Positions 22,167-31,159 of a stretch of DNA of 64,000 nucleotides are shown here, one piece after another. The notes under the pieces were generated by a model. That model did no database searches. It saw nothing but the letters and a program-made list of their open reading frames with translations, and was not told the DNA's origin. This DNA is from Laccaria trichodermophora. Its lineage: Eukaryota > Basidiomycota > Agaricomycetes > Agaricales > Hydnangiaceae. A program made the translations under genes and the position numbers. The stretch lies in the NCBI GenBank assembly GCA_018417955.1, contig JACTVC010000006.1, positions 1,426,001 through 1,490,000 on the forward strand. Direction: 5' to 3'. Position 1 is the stretch's first letter, and the number at the start of each line of letters is the position of its first letter.

Positions 22167-22667
22167 TCAGGTTGTCACTTCTTTGGTCCCATCGTAGCTC
22201 TTTGCGAGGTGAACTGTAGCAAACTTGGTTTGCTGCTCTGCCATTTTCCTCTCAAGATCTGGAAGTTGAGCAGCTGCAGATTTGTTTGGAGTAATGTCGC
22301 CAGTCCCACAAGGAATGTAGGTAGTTGGAGGAGGTGGGACTGCAGCATCAAAGTCTTGATTGCCAGATATTTGATGATTTAAATGTGAGGGATCATAGTG
22401 TGCAAGGGCATTGGCATGGACTTGGAATGGGGTGGTGTCATCCATGATAGTGGTCAGGAGAAAGAAATGGTGATGTGACACATGACAAATGCGTGATGCA
22501 TTGTTTTCCTCCTTCTCCCATATGGTCAAAAGATGAAGAACCACTGTTGTTGAGTTGCCCAGCGACAGCTCTGGATCTGAAGGAGAGGATTGTACTGCTG
22601 TGGAGAAAAACCAAGAAACCTTGTGCTCTAAATGTGCTGTACTCGTTGAAACCCAGGCTGTATGCAA
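22167..22667 (-). CDS. Element ORF C, unknown family
   Basis: 166 residues. The conserved portion (also at 36085-36432) reads MDDTTPFQVHANALAHYDPS, HLNHQISGNQDFDAAVPPPP and LPDLERKMAEQQTKFATVHL. It resembles a Pro-rich linker followed by a short helix. Between ORFs C and D (20.6-22.1 kb) only fragmentary frames remain, although the DNA still aligns with copy 2. Confidence 0.4.
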   Translation of the reverse strand: MHTAWVSTSTAHLEHKVSWFFSTAVQSSPSDPELSLGNSTTVVLHLLTIWEKEENNASRICHVSHHHFFLLTTIMDDTTPFQVHANALAHYDPSHLNHQISGNQDFDAAVPPPPTTYIPCGTGDITPNKSAAAQLPDLERKMAEQQTKFATVHLAKSYDGTKEVTT

Positions 22668-23311
22668 GGCAAATGCGATGGCTGACTTTTATTGAGCCGA
22701 GGCTGCAGCATCTGCGGCAGCTTTCAAACTTGAGGAGCAAAAGCAGGTGATGGCAAAGAGCTTTGAAGGTTGAGTTCAGGCTCTGGAGATGGAGTTGCTA
22801 AAGATGCAACGAGGGCTTGCTGCATTGGAGAGTCAAGGCAAGTCACACATTTGTATTGTTACCCCCAAGCTTATCATTGCCCAGTTCAAGGTGATGTGAG
22901 GGCATGCAGGGGGTGCCTGCATGGGATGTCGCCAGCACCAGTGGAACTCATCGTGGACACCTTGATGCATCAGTTTCAACAGCACACATCGAGCAGCCTG
23001 CAGCTGCCTGGAATGCCAGCAGCACCAGTGAGTCATATGGCATGAATTAGACAAGTGATAATTCCCATTGGAGTTCATAGACAGTGCACAGACAGTTTTT
23101 TTTTATTACACACTAAGTAGTATTGATAAAGTTTTGCATGAGCTGGTGAGTTCCTGACCACCTGTTACATGAGCGAGAGAGAGAGCAGTGAGATTGCTCT
23201 TTGATGCAATACAAGTGTTGGCACAGATATGCTTGAGGATGTTTCGAAAGCTGTCTGAGCGACCATTGAGACCCGATTTCGTTGTTTGAGAGTGAACATC
23301 CCAAATTTGAT

Positions 23312-23749
23312 CTAGAAAGATTGAAGAGCCAAACTGAAAGAATGTGAGAGAAATGCCGAATCAATCAGACAAAAAAAAAGAACCTTTTTGTACAAAAGAA
23401 GGAGGGTGTTTCGAGCTGTGATTGTTCGTTGGTGAGCTCGGACGAAATGGTTCCGATTTTCATTGTATTGCTGAACGAGTTTGTCTAATTCTTCTTTGGC
23501 TTGCAATGCATGGGCTTCGTTATTGAAGAGTCGTTCCTGGTCAGCTTGTGTACAAAGGTCGTTGATGGTTTTCTGAGTTTTTGGATCGAGCGATGCATAC
23601 AGTTTGGCCAAATGTCTTTTTTTCGTGTCTTGACCGCCTGGCTGTTGTTCAAGCGAGTTCCAGACGAGCATGAATTTGAGTGTTTCAACTGATCGGACGA
23701 CATAATCGACATAGGACTGCATGGCATTTTTGGGGCCTCGGGTGGTCAA
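23312..23749 (-). CDS. Element ORF B, helical protein of unknown family
   Basis: 145 residues beginning MTTRGPKNAMQSYVDYVVRS and containing ETLKFMLVWNSLEQQPGGQD, LYASLDPKTQKTINDLCTQA and a heptad-like helix (LQAKEELDKLVQQYNENRN). The equivalent frame in copy 2 (34867-35058) ends early at a CpG-type stop. Predicted all-helical; no catalytic motif seen. Confidence 0.4.
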   Translation of the reverse strand: MTTRGPKNAMQSYVDYVVRSVETLKFMLVWNSLEQQPGGQDTKKRHLAKLYASLDPKTQKTINDLCTQADQERLFNNEAHALQAKEELDKLVQQYNENRNHFVRAHQRTITARNTLLLLYKKVLFFCLIDSAFLSHSFSLALQSF

Positions 23750-24038
23750 GAACTAGACATGGGGAAGGGTTATTTACTTGACTAGGATGTATTAGATGGT
23801 TTTACTTGCCAAATCACGATGGTATAGATTGTCTTGGACCGAGTAAGTGTCGTGTTTAGCAGACATTGTACACATGGAGGTGAGGGAGGGCATGGGTCCC
23901 ACAAAGCCAGAGAATACATCATTCTGTGTGTGGTGAGATTAGCTAGATTGAATAAAGAAAGAAAGGAGATGGACATGCCCAGACTTGAAGCGATGCTGTC
24001 TTGTATCCATAGATGAGTTGTCTAAAGCTTGCATTTTC

Positions 24039-24767
24039 TCATTCTTCATTCGTTGCATCTGAGGGGGAGGTGAGGTGTTCAAAAAGGGCTTTGGGGGATG
24101 TGCAGCTTTTGTCTTTTTCTGTAATAACAAGAAATCGTGCACGAATTGCAGAGGGAGTTTCAGACTCTGCACAAGCAGGTGTGTGAGAATGAGAAGGAGC
24201 AGGAGGCTTGCGAGGACAAGGTTGGGGGGAGCGAGACTGAGAACGATGGGATTGAGAGCCAGAGCAAGGGGGAGGAGGTTTGTGAGAATGGGGGGAATAA
24301 GGCTGAGAAGCAGAGTGAGACTGAGAAGCAGGGTGAGACCGAGAAGCAGAGTGAGACTGAGAAGCAGGGTGAGACCGAGAAGCAGGGCGAGAGTGAGAAG
24401 TAGAATGAGAGCAAGAAGCAGAGTGAGATCTAGAATGTGGAGAACGAGAGCGAGATTGAGAGTGAGGCTGGGAACAATGGGAGTGAGGATGAGAATGATG
24501 GGAATAAGACTGAGAATGGCAAGAGTGAGGGTGTGAATGGGGGGTGTGAGGACGAGGAGGGGGGGGGCGACAATGAGAGCGAGAGGTGATAATGTAGTTA
24601 GCTGTCATGTTTGCCTGGTAGACGAGTTCCTGAACGAGTCCGATAAACTTGTTGTGGGTGTTTGGGGAGGGGTTGAGGGGGCATTGGGTGATATTGGAAG
24701 CCAGGGCAGCAACGGTTGACATGTGGTCAACGAGGCTTCCATCTGGCTCAAAGTCATCAGAGCTCAT
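24039..24767 (-). CDS. Element ORF A, Ser/His-rich repeat protein
   Basis: 242 residues starting MSSDDFEPDGSLVDHMSTVA, with a helical N-terminal domain (FIGLVQELVYQANMTANYII). A long Ser-His-Arg-Pro low-complexity region follows, built on a 6-residue period (ASQSHS/ASRSHP), and then a unique end (ETPSAIRARFLVITEKDKSC). The N-terminal domain and repeats reappear at 46598-47013. The unique end reappears at 34405 onward. The antisense frame of the repeat is also open (EKQGETEKQ), but only the minus frame runs into conserved unique sequence. The repeat could bind metal or nucleic acid; that is a guess. Confidence 0.5.
   Translation of the reverse strand: MSSDDFEPDGSLVDHMSTVAALASNITQCPLNPSPNTHNKFIGLVQELVYQANMTANYIITSRSHCRPPPPRPHTPHSHPHSCHSQSYSHHSHPHSHCSQPHSQSRSRSPHSRSHSASCSHSTSHSRPASRSHPASQSHSASRSHPASQSHSASQPYSPHSHKPPPPCSGSQSHRSQSRSPQPCPRKPPAPSHSHTPACAESETPSAIRARFLVITEKDKSCTSPKALFEHLTSPSDATNEE
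24299..24440. repeat. 18-bp minisatellite inside ORF A
   Basis: Head-to-tail units of the form GAGACTGAGAAGCAGGGT encode a 6-residue period on the minus strand. A second, more uniform array of the same unit lies at 46727-46835. Confidence 0.75.
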
Positions 24768-24860
24768 GGTGAAGAAGCAACAAAAAGTTTCATCATGAAA
24801 GATGTGTTTGGCACATGACCTTTTTTTGAAACAATGGGACTCAAACCCAGGTATCAGTCT

Positions 24861-25117
24861 GAAGTTGTGGGTTTGATCCCCATCGTCGGTTCTTCACATG
24901 TGTATGTGTATCAGGATGCAATCTTTTTTAGAATCTTCCATCAAGTTGGATTTGGCATTATCACACAAGCCATGCATTTGTGGGCAACACTTCTTTTTGT
25001 CAGCAATAGATAGTGGTCACAAGAGATTTCTGCAGAGAAGGCTTTCTATGTACAAGATTTGTTATCAAGGGAGAATGTGCTGGTAGCAATCATCCTCATT
25101 GCTTTTAGTAGTTAGCT
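24861..25117 (+). repeat. Repeat R copy B
   Basis: Near-identical to 19179-19434 and in the same orientation. It begins inside a tRNA-like T arm but lacks the 5' half of the tRNA. The sequence just upstream (24796-24860, TGTTTGGCACATGACC and TTTTTTTGAAAC) matches the stretch before the third tRNA-3' copy at 52074-52130. Confidence 0.75.
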
Positions 25118-25194
25118 TGAGCACAAGGTCATCGTAACTTATGGCATCCCTCCTATACTCTTCCCATAGTTTGCAAAGCCAGTTTGGAGTTACA

Positions 25195-25985
25195 GTGACT
25201 ATGCAAAAGTCTTGCACCACATAAATAATTCTATATCCTCTCCAACTTCAAGGGAATAGTCACCATATATGTATGGTAATATACAAATATTCTATATACA
25301 TCTTTGACATGAAAATGAGATCTGGATCTCATGCTCTGCTCCATGTAGGAAAAAGTGAAAGAAATGGGGTTTTGAGAGTTTTACCAATACTTCAGGTGAG
25401 GATCTAGAAAAATGTGAAGAATTAAGTACTTGCTGACTCAAGTATACAGAACTTTGAATTATATGAATTAGATCAGCAATTGTTGAGATATAGGTGTAAG
25501 AAAAGGGCTTGTTTTGGGGTAGATAATGACTTTCTTACACCTATATCTCAACAACCACTGCTCCAATTGAAATGATTCAAGGTTCTGTATACCTGAGTAG
25601 GCTAGTACTATATATCTTTCCAACTCTTACATGAAGTATCTGTAAAACTGTCAAAACCTCATTTTTGATCTACCCAAAACAAGCTCCTTCCTTACACCTA
25701 TACCTAAACAACCACTACTCCAATTGAAATGATTCAAAGTTCTGATATTTTAGTAGAATAGTACTTAATTCTTCATATTTTTTCAGACTCTCACATGACA
25801 TATTTGTGGAGCTGTCAAAACCTCATTTTTTCACTTTTTCCTACATGAAGCAGAGAATGAGATCCAGACCTCATATTCATGTCAAAGATGTATATAGAAT
25901 ATTTGTATATTATTGGTAACTAGTCCCCAGAACTTGAGGAAGATATAGTATTTTTTATGTGGTGCAAAACTTATAGTGAGTCAAC
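25195..25985. mobile_element. Foldback element with long inverted arms (~790 bp)
   Basis: The left arm (TTGCACCACATAAA, TACAAATATTCTATATACAT, CTTTGACATGAA, GAGATC..GATCTCAT, GTAGGAAAAAGTGAAA) is repeated in inverse order and orientation on the right down to ATGTGGTGCAA. The middle holds three copies, one inverted, of CTTACACCTATATCTCAAC followed by CTCCAATTGAAATGATTCAA. There is no coding capacity. A clear target duplication was not found. Confidence 0.75.
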
Positions 25986-26014
25986 TTATGATAGCAAGGC
26001 CTGTTTGGATGAAG

Positions 26015-26095
26015 GTAGTGCTTGAAAGTCTGGTTCAGTCTGGTTTTTTGGCCCAAAACAAAAAGACTGAGACCTAGACTGGTCCACAGAGGGCA
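26015..26095. repeat. Short degenerate CCAGTC-type element fragment
   Basis: TAGTGCTTGAAAGTCTGG followed by CTGG/GACT motifs resembles the ends of the elements at 2391-2880 and 30610-31098 (the latter is flanked by TAGTGCTTGGAAGTCCAG in reverse). Probably a truncated copy. Confidence 0.45.
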
Positions 26096-26429
26096 TTTGT
26101 ACATTGGAAATTCAAGCACCATAATTATGGTAATCATTTACAGTGGCAGTTTCTGCTGTAATCACACATAGTTATTTTAATTAGAGTATGCATCAATTCA
26201 CTATTCCTCTCCACTCTTCTATTTCCTTGTGCTATGTGCGATACCTTGTCCTCAAGATATGTGATGCTGAGATATCCTAATGTCAATGGGAAGAACAAAT
26301 GTGGGACCTGCTACAGGGACATACTTGTTGAAGGGCCATCAAAGACTGGGAAGAATATAGGGTGCTTTTCCATCAAGGTACATGCATATACATAGCCATC
26401 AACTGCATTCTCATCAGGTACACAGTGTT

Positions 26430-28187
26430 TTTGATGCCCATGCCAGTATTTTCACAGCTTTGCACAAGGAGATGCCCCACCAACTGGAGCCCAGCACCTC
26501 AACCACCAATGCACAAGTCCAACAACAGCAGTGCACAGCAGACATGTTCTCATGAACCATGCAAGAAGGATGCCCATGGGAGCTGTGCAAACAAGGCATG
26601 CAAGTTCTGTTGCATTGTCTTGGGAGGTTGTTCTATCAAGAGACACAATGAGGCTGTGCTCTCCCAAGTGCAGTTGTCCAAACTTGTCACCTTCAAAGGA
26701 TCTTCCTTGTGTAACCCTCTTCCATCCCCCCCCCTTTGATGACACCACTCCAAAATGTGCCCTCCCATTTCCCACTGGATCCCTGACTCACCACCCAACC
26801 AGAGTGCTCATCTCAGGAGCTTGCCTGGCTTCACTCTAAACCTGTGTCCATGTCGCCTATGCAGCAAGAGGAGGAATTGAATTTAAGGAAACAGTGTGAA
26901 GAAGCAGAATGTGAGGCAGAGCTCGAACACTTGGAGGATGAGGATTACCACAGGGCAGTGGCAGAGTCACTTTCCCACCTTGCACCTGAGTGATGATTGG
27001 ATGCGCTGTCATGAAGACTGTACAAAGGTCCCTCAAGCTATCCACAAAGGCCAAGTTGATTCAGAGCTGATCAAGTGGTTCTGGGTTGTCTGGTGGTCAA
27101 AGGTGTGCATATAATCAGCTCATTTACATTTTTATTAATGCTCGTATTAGGCTGGCATGAAGCCAGTGACAATTCCCATCCCCAGCTCAGATATTCATGA
27201 CTGGCTGAAGTTCAGACTTGCCAACTCACTGGGTCTTCTTGAACACCTTGGGGAAGGTGACATTGATTTTTATGATGTGTTGACTTTTGAGTGGATCAAG
27301 TGCCCGATATTGTATGCACACACAGTCAAAACCAATGGCTATCTTCTCCTTTGCTGTACTGGCATTGAGTGTGAAGACTTCAACACAAAGCTCACCCTTG
27401 CTACCCAAAAGGGTGACTCTTCATCTCACTCCTACATTTCAAATGTCCACATTGCAACAAAAGCCAAGTGTAAAGGAAAGGGTTGGGCCTTGGAGTTGGA
27501 TGATGGGGAATCTGAGGGAAAAGTCCAAATCATTTCAGATATCAGTACATTGTTTGTTGCACCATTTCATGGTTCTATTCATAAATTCTTTTCAACTTGT
27601 ACAGCTCATAAAATCAAACAAGAGCCAGGTACTGAGCATCTGCCATCCAAGTGGCTCAAGTTTTCCCCTCTCATCATCCCCACTGCACCTGGAGGCCTTT
27701 CCATTCATAGTCCTATCTCTGTCCCTAGTTCCCCACAATCCCCTCCTATGACTATGACATCTACTTGTTCTACAGCTTCTTTCTTCCCATTTTCGGTGCT
27801 CTCCTCAGCATCAGCAATGCTACCAGCAACACCACCTACACCTACAAGTTCTATCCCCCTTTCACTGGACATGCTTGCCACAGTCTCTGGTATGCTCTTG
27901 CCACTCACCAGGCCACCACCCCAAATCCCTGGCTTGTCTCTCAAATGGCTGGCCAACATGTATGTCATTGTCATGGTCCATAGCTTCTAAAAAATGCATG
28001 AATTTCTCAAGGATGGCAGGGGTACATACCAACAATGTTTCTCAAAGGTTTTCAAACAGAATCCTCCAACATCAAGCACCTACCATGACCAGGTAAAATG
28101 GTGGAAGGATGCCCTGCCCAAATTATGCAAGGCTTTTTTTGATGCTGGACACTGGTTATGTTTAGCAAAGGGTCTACCATTGAAGTA
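26430..28187 (+). pseudogene. Cys-rich Agaricomycete hypothetical protein, CpG-mutated
   Basis: Co-oriented fragments form one likely gene: a Cys-rich segment (CSHEPCKKDAHGSCANKACK, then FCCIVLGGCSIKRHNE) at ~26530, a helical acidic block (EEELNLRKQCEEAECEAELE) at ~26868, a 277-codon frame at 27157-27990 (DIHDWLKFRLANSLGLLEHL, YDVLTFEWIKC, then a Ser/Pro/Thr linker) and a C-terminal block at 27994-28187 (YHDQVKWWKDALPKLCKAFF). From memory this order, with a SCANKxCxxCC...GGC..H motif, a linker and a Trp-rich helical end, is a large family of hypothetical proteins in mushrooms. The frames are interrupted between blocks and CpG is nearly absent, so it is probably dead. Function unknown. Confidence 0.5.
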
Positions 28188-28321
28188 GCTCCCCTATTTT
28201 GTAGCATCATTCATTTTGTATTAGAGTAGCTTTGTATTCTTATGGTATTAGATACATGTAATTGTAATTTTTCTTTTTGACAGTGTCACTACAAGACAAA
28301 AGGGTAAAGTTACATGAAATC

Positions 28322-30519
28322 CTACAAGTCACATGGGTGTTGGCCCTCCCAATAGAGCTGCTTGATCGTCTTGATATTTTGAAGCTGGATCATCTCATCA
28401 AGAAAGAAGTCAAACTTGGCAGGCAACATCTCTCAGCACATTGAATGGTACCCACCAAGCCACACATTTGTTTGTTCAGCAATTGAGGTCTTGAAGAACC
28501 ATCTGGAGAATGCATCCATCAGTTCAGGGTACAGCACTGGGTTGCAGTTGAGTTGGCAGTAAGTATGGGTGACAGCATACTTGTTGCGAAAATGCCAGGC
28601 ATTGACACACATTCCAACACCTTTAAACCATGGGTCCTTCTCAGCTTGTTGCTATGCATCACAATTTGTGTTGTAGAAAATGTGTTCAGGCTTCTGGGCA
28701 CCTGGTACAGAGAACATGTTCTTCACCATGACCAAAAATTGAAACTGCCTCCACACCAAACATAATCATGCAAGCAAAGATTACACCACACAGTCAAACC
28801 AATGTCTGCTCATTGTGTGTCCAGCATTGCCCAAACTGTGCTTTAAGTGTTTGGCTTCCTTGCACAGACTTTGATGGATAGGGATGGACAGGTTCAACAG
28901 TGTCATCAGCAATGCCAATCATGCCAGGGTTCTTGATGGTGTTCATCACAATCTGTTGCCCAGCAATGAGATAGGAGTCGTAGGACTCAAAGTCTTCTTG
29001 AAGATCCTGTTCCTGGACACAATGTACACCAGAGAAGCTGTCAACAGGTTGAGAGATTTGAGCATGTTAAAGTTGTTTTTTGTACAAAAATGATCCAGTA
29101 CTTCATTGCTGGTGCTTCATCTCAATTTCCTGATGAAGAGGCAGTGAATAGGTTTTCTTCTTTGATAGCTTTGGAGGGCCGCCCTTGGGATCTTTGCTAA
29201 CAAGCTCAGGAACTGGATTCTCACATCCATTTATTGCACAGACTCCGTGCAGGTTCTGGTGTCCTACACAAAACTGATGCCAGTTGTTCAGCAAAGGTGC
29301 CTTACACCTGAATATGCCACAACGGGGCCTCCCTATGCTGAGACCATCACCAACGATGGCCTGACATTTACCTGATCAAGATGAGATTGAATTAAATAGA
29401 ATAAATAATCACACATGAAAAGTTCCATCTGGGATGAGAAAAATTCTCATACAAAGGTTGCATGCATGGCGAATGGCATCAGGCTGTCCATTGAGTACTA
29501 TCCATCAAGTGCACTCTTGACTGGGTTCCTGAATGAGGGACAGTGAGGAGATGTCCATGAAATACAGCATCATCAAGTAATGACAGGATTGTGAAGCTAT
29601 TTCACACATGGTTCATAGTGAAGGTATCACTAAGCCCCCACTTGTATGGTTGGAAATAGTCACTATCTGTCATTGTCAACTTGAATAGCCTGTTCACATT
29701 TGAAGCTAAGAACCTTGTCCAACAATTTTTATAAGCTGCTTGATGAACATGCCTGAATACCAACTTACCACCCATAGAGCATCAACATGTGCCAATAATT
29801 GGCCACCTGAGTCTCCACAAATTGGTGTTCTCCAACTTGTATCAATTTAGGAAGTCCAGGGTAGTATGTTCGCAGCTCTTTGCTAATGCTGTAGTTGTTG
29901 TGATAACTTGTATGGCATTCTATAGTATTGTACCATTCAGAACGATGCTTGATCATGCAGGGGTGATGACTTACTTGGACAGTAGAGTGATGTATTCCAC
30001 GCAGGCTGAACCCCTGAGTCTATTGTGTACACCATGGCCTTTTTGTGATACTCCTTGAGTGGTTGATTTTTTGGACAATTTATATCCATACAACAGTTGT
30101 CAGGCAGGTATATGGATATTGCAGCTGCATTTTACTAAATAAGAAAACTGATTCCATTTACAAATGAATGTATCTACTCAACTCAATCCACATGGCCATC
30201 CAAATTGTTTGAACAAATGAAAGTCCATTGATGTAAGCAGCACTACAGGTATCTCCCACACATAATCTTGCAATATATCCTAACAATCATCAATGTCATT
30301 GGTGGACATTCCCAGAGAAGCTCCAAGAAAATTTGTAATAGGTGGGGGCAGGACAGCAGGTGGAATTGATGGGTTACTCTGTGGGATTGGTTGTGGTTGG
30401 AGGATATTGTGTTTGAGATGGCTCACAAGGCATGTGAATGTCACAACACCATCTAGGCTGTGGTATTGAAGTACTGGGTGCTCCTTGAGCTTGTTGAGGG
30501 CATTGGCAGCAGGTAGCAT
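28322..30519 (-). pseudogene. CxC5/CxC6 cysteine-cluster protein of the KDZ transposon type, degraded
   Basis: Minus-strand blocks follow the order I know from this mushroom family. An N-terminal helical region at 30519-30280 (LKEHPVLQYHSLDGVVTFTC) is followed by the CxC5 region at 29956-29765 (ECHTSYHNNYSISKELRTYY, IQVGEHQFVE, NYWHMLMLYGW), the CxC6 region at ~29345-29103 (DGLSIGRPRCGIFRC, HQNLHGVCAINGCENPVPEL) and a C-terminal region at ~28700-28322 (HIFYNTNCDA, FFKTSIAEQTNVWLGGYHSM, KFDFFLDEMIQL). CxC domains were described as cysteine clusters accompanying KDZ (Kyakuja-Dileera-Zisupton) transposases in basidiomycetes. Stops and frame changes interrupt it. No KDZ transposase core itself is visible in the window. 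Confidence 0.65.
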
Positions 30520-30609
30520 TGGCGGTATGTGATGCCGATTTGCAGGTCACAGCTGTAAATGATTGCCATAACTTCCAATTCCCAAACTTACTGGGTCCAC
30601 ACAATTCCT

Positions 30610-31098
30610 AAAACCTCAAAAGACTGGACCAGGACCAGAAAAGACCAAGACTGCAGTCTTGGTCCAAGCTGGTTACAACCAGTTCAAGACCAGTTTTTCG
30701 ACTAAATTTGCAATAAAATTTGCAATTGTGAGTCAGTAGGTTTATTGATAATTTTTGTAGCTTCTAAACAAGTGCAAGAACGTTAAATTACATTGAGAAT
30801 TGATGTATCTACAAGAATACTAAGGTACATCTGCTATTTTCATAAAATATTTTACAGTTTTGCATGTATCTTTGTCAGTTTTTGGCCTAAAAATATAATC
30901 TTAGGTGCATTTTGAAGGGTTATTATGTAGCTACAAAATGCAAGTCTTAACCAACAAGACTGGTCCACATTTACCAGTCTTTTTGTGGTCTTGTGATCTC
31001 AAATCTGAAAGACCAAGACTGCAGGTCCAGTCTTTTGCAGTCTTTGTCCAGTCAAGTTGTGGTCTTTTTGCAGTCTTGGGACTGGACTTCCAAGCACT
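30610..31098. mobile_element. CCAGTC-rich foldback/MITE-like element, copy 2
   Basis: Inverted relative to the copy at 2391-2880. It has the same terminal GGAAGTCCAGTC (reversed, at the right end) and the same AT core (GACAAAGATACATG, GAAAATAGCAGATGTACC and TAACGTTCTTG on the minus strand). It contains a perfect 22-bp palindrome at 30643-30664 centred on CTGCAG. Confidence 0.65.
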
Positions 31099-31159
31099 AG
31101 ATGAAGGCAGGGTTTTCATCATGTGGATCCAGGTCTTGCAAGCTCATTCCATGAATGTC

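Larger units (their letters stand above)
19439..24186 (-). mobile_element. Unrecognised multi-ORF element, copy 1 (minus orientation)
   Basis: This block matches 34405-39005 in inverted orientation along its whole length, with the same ORF order. Reading on the minus strand it holds several co-oriented frames separated by gaps of 100-500 bp that look like introns or decayed sequence. Its 3' end is cut at GGATTTCATTGC, where copy 2 continues for at least 400 bp. The N-terminal part continues to 24767. I see no transposase, integrase, reverse transcriptase or helicase motif. Copy 1 keeps more CpG than copy 2 and so is probably younger or less mutated. Confidence 0.7.

Noticed and set aside
24137..24403. 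Plus-strand EKQ-rich ORF antisense to ORF A
   Set aside because: Open only because of the 18-bp repeat; its flanks are not conserved, while the minus frame continues into conserved unique sequence.
19439..24860. LTR retrotransposon between repeats R
   Set aside because: No reverse transcriptase, integrase or protease motifs on either strand; repeats do not begin TG or end CA; the tRNA-complementary stretch lacks the TGG expected of a primer-binding site.
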